Positions 21,801-30,800 of a stretch of DNA of 64,000 nucleotides are shown piece after piece; the stretch's first letter is position 1; each line of letters begins with the position of its first letter. The notes beneath the pieces were generated by a model. The model did not search any database and was not told the DNA's origin. It saw only the letters and a list, made by a program, of their open reading frames with translations. Both the position numbers and the translations under genes were made by a program. Origin of the DNA: Streptomyces griseoviridis (GTDB lineage: Bacteria; Actinomycetota; Actinomycetes; Streptomycetales; Streptomycetaceae); contig NZ_CP029078.1 in NCBI RefSeq assembly GCF_005222485.1, positions 1,178,001-1,242,000 on the forward strand, read 5' to 3'.

Positions 21801-24800
21801 GGTAGAGGTCGGTGGTGACGTTCTTGGCGCGGCCCACGGAGCGGACGGTGCCCGAGCCGCCGGTCATCGCCGAGCGGCCCCTGACGTGTCCGAGGCGTCC
21901 GCTGACGCCGAACTGGAGGCGGGGCTTGACCTTGTCCATCCAGTCGGAGATGAACCCGAAGGACGGCAGGCTGAAGGTCGGTCCGACGAAGAGGGTGAAG
22001 TCCTTGGAGTACGCCTTGGTCTGCTTGCGGGTGTTCTGGACGGTGAGGAAGGCGGACTCCCGCATCTCCGCCTTGTCGGTCTCCAGGGCCAGCACGGCGC
22101 GTCCGGGGACGATGCGTTCGATGACGAAGGCGCCGAGCGGGGTGTTCTTCTTGTCGTCGGCGAAGAGCGGCCGGCCGGGCACCGCGGACTTGGCGAGCCG
22201 CCCGGAGAGCTGGTGGAAGTTCTGCGAGGACAGGAAGTGGTCGAGTTCGCGGTAGGCCGAGGAGTCGGGTGCGGCGCCGATCCGGTCCACCGCCCAGTCG
22301 CGGATCGCGGCGACGGGTCCGAAGTCCTCGGTGATGACGAGCCGGTAGTCGGATTCGGGGCCGAGGTCGAGGGTGGCGGGGGTGCGGCCCGGGGTGGCCT
22401 GCCGGGTGGCGCCTTCGGTGAGCCGGGCGAGGAGTCCGTGGCGGACGCCGAAGGCGATCTCGACGTCCGGGGCGGCCTCCGTCGCGGGCCTGGCCCGCCA
22501 CCGGGTGTGCAGGAAACCGGGGCGCGCGGGCCGCGGCGGCACCGCGTCGGTGATGCGCACCTCGACGTAGGCGTCGTCGAGGTAGGGGTGCGAGGTGTCG
22601 AGGCCGCGGGTCTCCCCCACGTTGAGGATCTTGTCCTGCGCGGAGTAGGTGACCTCGCGGATCCGGCCGAGCCGCAGTCCGACGCGGCCCCACACGGAGA
22701 CCGGGCCGGCCTGCGGTCCGAGGGGCGCGGTCGGGGCGAACTGGCGGGTCTGGCCGATCGTCTTGGAGCCGCCGACGGTGGCCTGGGCGCGGTAGACGTT
22801 GTCGACCTTGGTGACGGCGCCGCCGTCGGTGAACTTGCTCCACTCGCCGTAGTTGCGGATGGTGAGGCGCAGTTTGCGCAGTTGCCCCGACTCGGTGCGG
22901 TAGACGAACTCGCGGCCGTCGCCCGCGAAGGTCTGGGGGCGTTCCCGCATGGCCCGTGCGATCCGCCGGAAGACGGACTCGTCGATGCCGCCGCCGCGCA
23001 CCCGCAGCCCCTGGGCCCGTTCCTCGCCCGCGGCGGTGCGCGAGCCGTCGGCGCGCATCGCGATGTCGAGGTGCTCGGTGATCTGGTCGATGTGCCTGAT
23101 GTGGACGTCGCTCTGCCCGAAGGCGAGCGGCATGGCTTCGGCGGCGTCGTCGCCGTCGCCGTCGTCTGCGTGGAGCGGCAAGAAGCCGTCGACGTAGCCG
23201 GGCAGCCGGCTGTCGTCGGTGAAGGCGCTGGGCCTGTGCACCCGGGGCGGCGGCAGCATGTCGGGGTCGAGGCGGGCCGGGCGGCGCTCGTCGAGTTCCT
23301 CGTCGATGCGCACCCCGGCCGGCCGGGGCCGGGGGTTCTGCCCGGGGGGCGGGGTGGTGCCGAGCGACGACGGCGGCTCGGACGGCGGTGGCGGCGACGG
23401 CGGGTCCACGCGGACGAGCGCGGTCAGCGGGTCGCTGTCGGGGAGGTCGAGGGCGGGCAGCCGGCTGCCGCCTCCGGGCGCCGGGGTCCCGGTCTCCAGG
23501 GTCGCGGTGGCGGCGCGGCGGCCGGGGGTGTCGGCGTCGATCGGCGGGGGCGGCACCGGCGCGGGCCCGCTGACCGTGTCCAGCGCGCGGGGTGCGGACA
23601 GGCGCAGGTCGTTGGCGGTGGGGACGGCGCCGGAGAGGGGTGAGGGGTGCAGCGAGAACACCGTCAGGCCCGTGGTGGCGTCCGTGTGCCGCCCGAGGGG
23701 GAACGCGGTGGAGTACACGCCGCGGCCGACCCGCTGGGCGAGGTCCTGCGCCAGGCCCGGGGCGAAGCGGTCCAGTTCGGAGACGGCGAGCAGGACCGGG
23801 TCGCGGTCGTCGCGGGCCATCAACTCCGGGTCGTTGGCGAGCAGTTCGACGAACTCGGCGGCCGGCACCCGCCGGGTCGTGCCGCCGTACGTCACGAAGA
23901 GGCGGGTCGGATCGGTGCGGTCGGGTTCGGCGCCGACGACGTAGGGGTGCGGACGGTCCTTCCCCTTCGGGGTCCTTCCGTGCCAGGGCGGGTCCGCGGT
24001 GCCGCCGGGGGTGTGGACCGTCGTCAGGTCCACGGGGGTGGCGCCGGGGGAGCCCAGCAGGTTCCGGCCGCCGGCCGGTCCCTCGGGCGTGGCGGGCGGG
24101 ACCAGGGTGGCGTCGGACAGCGCCCGGTCGGTCTCCAGGTGGTAGGCGGCCACCTCGTCGGCGCGGGAGCCGTCGCGGCCGACCGCGTAGGCGTGGGCCG
24201 CCAGTGTCAGCGCCTGCTCCCGCCGGGCGTCGTCGACGGCGGACGGGTCCAGGTGCAGCACCCGCGCGGTGAACGCGTCGCGGCCGGCACCGGACGCCGC
24301 CGGCGCCCCGTACGCCGCGACCCGCGCCCAGAACATCCGCGACCTGTGCTCCTCGTCCACCTCGCCGGGACCGGAGAGTCGCAGGACGTCCGCGGTCTCC
24401 CGGTCCGCGTGCGGGCCGCCGAGCCAGGCCGCGGCCCGGTCGAGGGCGGCGGGCAGCGTCACGAAGTCGCCGAGGCGGGTCCCGGCGGGGGCGGCGGCCG
24501 CCGCGGTCAGCAGTGCGCGGATGTCGGCCGGGCCCGGTGCGGTGCTCCCCTGCGGCAGCCGGGCGGTGGCGGCCGTGCGCAGGAGGTCGAGGGTGAACGG
24601 TCCTGCCTGCGCGAACCGGTGGTCGGCCCGCCACATCCGCTCCAGCGCGCCCGCCCCGCGCAGCAACTCCGCGTAGCCGGCGTCCTGTTCGACGAGGACG
24701 TCGTCGTCGATCTCGTTGCCGAGGGTCAGTCTCAGCGCGCGCACCAGGTCGAGGGTCCGCTGCGGTCCGTCCGCGCCGGTCAGGCCGAGGACGCGGGCCC

Positions 24801-27800
24801 TGCGGTCCAGCTCGGCCGGCTCGGGTTCGGGGAAGAACTCCTGGTAGGAGCCCCAGCGGCCGCGGCGGTCGGTCACCAGCGCGCGGACCCAGGTGCCCTC
24901 GCGCCTGGCGACGCCGGAGCGGACCGTGGCGGCGGACACCTTGTGCCGCATCACGTTGGCGTAGTGCTGGCCCTGGGGGATCTGCCGGAGCGGGTTGGGC
25001 ACGAAGCCGTTGCGCCCGTGGGTGGGGCGGCGCGGCAGGGAGCTGTCCCGCGCGGAGGCCGACAGACAGGTCACCAGGCCGAGCCAGTCGTCCTTTTGGC
25101 GCAGCAGTCCGTCGAAGCTCTTGCGTTTCCGCAGCCACTTGGCGCCCTCGTCGCCGCGCGCCTCGTAGGAGGTGCCCCCGAAGGTCGCGAAGGTCGTGGA
25201 GTCGAGTCCGCCGTGGGCGGCGAAGAACGCCTTCAACTTCCCGCGGGCGGCCGGTTCGAGGGTGAACTGCCGCGAGTAGGCGCCGGCGGCGAAGTTGTAG
25301 TGCACGTACGTCGTGACCTGGCCGAGGTGGCGGTACGGGACCTCTCTGGCGGCCATCTCCTCGGGGCGGAAGGAGGCGCGGCCGATCTGGAGTCCGCTCT
25401 CCGCGCCGGCCAGCGGGAAGGACAGCACCTCGTCGTGCCAGTGGTCGCCCGACTCGTCGCCGGACTCGGAGTCGGTGTCGGTGTCGGGCAGCAGGCCGGG
25501 CGGCACCGGGAACCAGTCGCCCACCGGGCGTCCGGACTCGGTGAACACCGCGAGGGCGAGCCGTTCGCCGTCAGGGGCGACGACCAGCCGCAGGTCACCG
25601 CTGTGCGCCCAGACCGTGCGGCCCGTCAGCTCCGCCAGCAGCCGTGCCACGTACTGGTCGTGGCCGCCCGCGTACGGGACGGCCAGCACGATCGGCGTCT
25701 CCTGCGGCAGCGCGGCCAGCCGCGGGTCGTCGAGGACCATCCGCGCGAACCGCTCCGGGTTGACGTCGCGGGTGGTGCCGTCCTCCCAGGGGACCGTCAG
25801 CCGGTCGCCCTTCATGGTGGCGGCCAGCAGGTAGGGGGTGGGTCCCTCGGTCCAGGCGGGCGACTGCGAGTCGAGGATCTCGGGCGACGCGTCGGGCCGC
25901 TCCGCGAGGACGCCGACGGTGGCGGTGTACAGCGGGCCTTGTGGCAGGTCCGTCCAGTTGAGGCCGGGGCGCTCGGTGGTGCCGGTGGCGGGGAAGCGGT
26001 GGTCGGCGTGGACGGCCGCCTTCCGCTGCGCGTGATAGGCGGCCAGTTCGGTGAGGCTGCCCGCCCGGCCTTCGCGCATCGCGAGGCCGGTGATCGTGTA
26101 GAGGTCCATGGCGCGGGACCGGGTGACCTGCTTGAGGCTGAGGCCCATCACCCGCTTGGCGAGGCGCTCCGGGCGGAAGGAGCCGGGCTCGGCGTCGAGT
26201 TCGGCGCGCGCCAGTTCGTGCAGCCGCAGCACCGGGGCCGCGAGCCGGTGGCTGGTGATCCGGACGGTCACGGTGGCCGCGTCGTGCGCGTCCCCGGTGG
26301 TGACCACGAGACCGAAGTCGGCGGCGGAGAGGTCGGCGGTGTCCGCGCCGAGCGAGGTGAGGGCGCGCTCCAGGTGGCGCCGGAACGCGGCGGCCACGGC
26401 GTCGGCGCGCTGCCCCGCGGTGGCGCCGGTGTGGGCGGCCAGCACGACCTGGGGCACCGGCAGGCCCGCGCGCCGGTGCAGCAGGCCGGTCGCGGCGGTG
26501 CTCCGCGCCAGCCGCTCGATCGCCGTCTCCCGGTCGCCGTCCAGGGTCGTGGCGGGACCGGTGAAGACCACGTCGGTGGTGCGCGGCAACGCCGAGGGCG
26601 CGGTCGGCGCCGCGGGCGGGACGGACGCGACCCGGGGGGTGCCGGCGGGCCGGGCTGTCGCGCCGACGGGGGCGGTGCGCACCTGGTCGGCGTCGAGCCG
26701 CCCGGCGAGCCGCGTGATGTCGTCCGGCGAAAGGGCGCCCGAGGGGACCGCGGGCGGGGGCCCCACCGGTCGCCCGGCGCCGTGGGGCGCGGACGGGCCG
26801 GGGTGGGGGCCGTCGCTCCAGACCTCCCGGCTCGGGTCCTCGGCCCGGCCGGGGAGGCCACGGTCGGTCGGGCCCTGGGGGCGCCCGGAGGTGGCGGGCG
26901 GTCCCGACGCCTCGGGTCCCTCGGTCACCGGGGCGTCGGTGCCGCCCGCCGTGCCGGACCGCAGGGCGGTGGCGGACGCGCGGGGTGCGGGGAACTCGAC
27001 GGTGGCCCCGGGTGCTCCGGCCGGCCGGTCGTTGCCGACCCGGCCGCGGACGTCGAAGGTGAGCCGCTCGGAGGTGAGCCGGTCCTCGGGCCGCAGGTCC
27101 CCCTGGTAGGCGGCCAGTTCCTCGTCGAGGCGGGCCAGGAACCAGGCGCGGGCGGCCTCGGCGCGGGCCCGGCCGGCCGCCCTGGCCCGCGCCGCCTGAC
27201 CCTCGCCGTAGCCGGTGAACACCCCGCGTGGCAGCGGCCTCTCGGCGTGCGCTGCGTCCAGGAGAGCCAGCGCGGTGCGGTGCGCCAGCTCACCGAGGGC
27301 GGCCCTGGCGTCGTCGGTCAGGTCGTTCGACCCCGGCAGGAAGTCCGCCCGGCCCGGCCCCATCGGGGCGGCGGACCGCGCGGGGCCCGTCGCGGGTGTG
27401 GCCTGGGCGGGCGCGGCGTGCGCGGGGCCCGCCGCCGGGCGACGGGGGCTCCAGGCGCGGAGCATCCTCGTCAACGTGGCGCGCGCCACGCCCGGTTCGA
27501 GGCCGCGGGACTGGGCGTACCCCGCGAGGGTCTGCTCCAGTTCCGTCCAGGTCAGGATGGAGCCGCGAGCCATCTCCCAGGCCCCGAAGCCCGCCATCAG
27601 CTCCTGGAACTCGGCCGCCCGCTGCGGCGCGCTGTCGATGTCGGCGCCATGGGTCTCCCGCAGCACCCGCACCCAGCGCAGCACCCGCTCCGTCCGGTCC
27701 TGCCAGGCCGACGGCAGGCCCGCCCGGTCGGCCCAGGCGTTGAGGGCCACCCACTGCGGGTCGGGCCTGAACTCCAGGATCCGGTGGACGGGCCGGTCGG

Positions 27801-30800
27801 GGTCGTCGGACTTCACCAGCCGCGGCGGCATCCCCCTCTCCGCCGGGTGGACGGTGACCTGGGCGTCCATCGCCAGCACCCGCCGGCCGGTGCGCTGCGC
27901 GAGTGCCTGCGCGGCGAGGGTCTGGTTCAGCCGGTCGAGTCCGGGCGCGGTCCGCGCCATCTCGCACCAGACGAGCCACACCGGCACGTCGGGCGGCATG
28001 GTCATCAGGACCGGGTCGCGGGCGAGCAGTTGCCCGATCTCGTCGGGCGACACGACCTGGTTGCTGCCCAGGCTCCGCACGGGCAGGACGGCACGGCTCC
28101 GGTCGCCGTGCCCGATCGCGATGTAGGCGCCGGTCAGCGGTGTCGGCAGCGGGAGAAGGCCGCTCTCCTTCTCGGCGTAGACGGCCGGGAGCGCCTCCAG
28201 GTGGTCGGTGTAGTGCGCCACGTCGGAGAGGGTGAGGAGGCCGTCCTCCAGGAGCGCCATGTCGTGCGCCTGCAAGAAGGCCCGCGCGGTCAGCGTCTGG
28301 CCGTCGGACGTGGGCAGCATGTACGACTGGATGTCGTCGTCGGCGAACTCCTGCCCGCCGCGGGCGCGCACCCCGCGCGGAGGGCTCTGGTCCGAGCGGC
28401 CGGGGTCGTTGGGGAGCCAGGTGCCGACCGGTACCTGGTTGGGCGCGCTGTTGGCCAGGACGAGCATCTGGTGGCCGCTGCCGTCGTTGAGGGGCTGCAA
28501 CCGGACCTCGCCGCCGGTGGACCAGACCCGGGTCTGCAACCGGTCGGCCAGCCACCGTTCGAACGGCATGGTGCCCAGGCCGGTGGCCTCGCCCGCGACC
28601 AGGACCACCGGGGTGCCCGGCGGCCGGTCGGGGTCGTGGACGAGGAGTTCCGCGAACTCCGCGATGTCCACCTCGGCCGTCTCACCGCGGCCGTCGCGCA
28701 CCACCAGCAGGCCCTCGTCCGTCTGCTCGGCGAAGACGGCATGGGCGGGTCCGCGCCACGGCGCGGCGCCGGTGTCCCAGCCGCCGTCCGCCGTCCGCTT
28801 CGAGACGGTGTCCAGGCGCAGCCCCTGGATGGGCCGCCCGAGCCAGTTGCGCCCGGTGGCGGCGCCGTCGGAACCGATGACCCGCGTCGGCCCCGCCAGG
28901 GCGCCCCGGCGCTCGAGTCCGTACGCGGCGATGGCCGTCAGGCTGCCGGCCCGTGAGCGGCGGCCCGCGCTGCTCGCCAGCGACAGGAACTGGAACGCGG
29001 TCTGCGGGCCGAACGGGGTGTCGGCGGGCAGGTGCAGGACCCGTCGGGTGATCGCCTCCAGGTCGAGCGCCCCGGTCCCGAACCGGGAGTCCCCCGCGCG
29101 TGCGCTGTCCACCAGGGCGAGGGAGTTGACCATCTCGCCGATCTGGGGGTTGGTGTTCACGTCGGCGCCGAAGACGCTCTGGAGCACGCCGGCCAGGTAC
29201 TGCTGGTAGCTCTGCCCGCTCGTGGGCGGCGGAGGCAGCGCGGGGGCGGTGGCGGTGGCGCGCGCGGTCGGGACGGTCGAGGTGGTCGGGACCGTCGGGG
29301 TGGCCGGGACCGTCGGCGCGGTCGGGACCGTCGGGGTGGCCGGGACGGTCGGGGTGGTGGTCGGGTCGCTCGACGTCAGGGTGGGGGCCGGGGTCGGCGC
29401 CTGTTCGGTCGTCGGCACCGGGACGGTGTCGTGGGGCCGCGGCTGGAGGGTGCCCTCGGCGCGGTCCCAGAACGCCCGGAACCCGTCGAGGACCCAGTTC
29501 TCCTTGCGCGGTTCCGCGAGCTGGTTCACCGGGCGCGCGCCGACGTCCGGATCGGTCCCGTACAGCCGCTCCAGCAGCGGGAGCAGCCGCCGTTCGTGCT
29601 GCCTCACCCAGGCGGAACCGTTGTTGCGGCGCTGCCCGGTGTAGCCGTCCCGGCCGCCGTTGGTGCCCAGGTAGGCGTTGGTGAGCTGGGCGAAGTACTC
29701 GAACTCGTCGAGGGACGAGTAGTTGGGCTGCTTGCGCCGGCCCGAGGGGTCGTGCAGCGGGCCGTCCGGCCAGACCGCGGCGCTGCCCTGGGCGCGCTTG
29801 GCCAGGTAGGCGTCGTGGATGAGCCGCTGGTCGGCGGGGGTCAGCCCGTACTGGTGCAGGGTGTGCGCGAACTCGTGGGTCGTCGTGGAGTAGCCCTGCG
29901 GGTAGGAGCGGCGGTCCGCGGCCGTGGAGGTCACCTCGCCGAGCAGGTTCTCCTCGGTCACACCCGCGGTGCGGGTGCCGACGCCGCGCACCTCCTCCCA
30001 GGGGCGTCCGTCGGCGGTGCGGGTGCCCGCCAGGTGCCTGAAGGCGTCCAGGGTGGTGATCGCCGCGCCCTTGGGGACCACCGCGACGCGCGCCCGGTCC
30101 TTCAGCAGCCGCACCGCCACCTCGGGATCGCGCAGCATGCGGGAGACCTGGTCGAGCACCTCGCGTCGGACGGACACCGGCTGGTCGACGCCGTGCGGGA
30201 TCTCCACCATCAGCTGGGCGGCGGTCCTGGCGAACTCCGCGCCGGTCAGCTCCCGGCGCAACGTGTCCACCAGCGCCGCGTCGGACGCCAGCCGTTCGCG
30301 CTCGGCGGCCGGCAGCAGCGCCAGCTCCCAGGTCCGCTCCTCGGGCGAGAGGCGCGGCAGCCGCGCCGCGAGGTCCTCGGCGGGCCGGGCGGCGGGCGCC
30401 GGGGGCGGCACGGTGGTGACGGCGGCCTGGGCCGTGGACGTGGCGGGCTCGGCCGGGGCGGTGGGCGGGTCGGCCGGGAGGTCGGTCGAGGTGGTGAGGG
30501 TCGCGGCCGGCGGGACGGGGGGCGACACGGTGGCGGGCACGGCCGACGACTCGGTGACCGGGGTGGCGGGTGCGGGGGCGACGGGGCCGAGGCCGAGGGC
30601 GGCACGCAGGGTGGAGGCGAGCGTGCGGGCCGAGGGCGCGTCCTGGCCGTGGGTCAGCAGATGGTCGGCGACCTGCCGGACGGCGTCCCGGTAGGGGGCC
30701 GCGGCGTGCCGGGAGTCGGCGAGGACGGGGGCGGTGGCGGGCGGCAGCACCAGCGCGACGGCGCTGTCCCAGGCCCGGTCGAGCTGGGCCCGGGTGGGCG

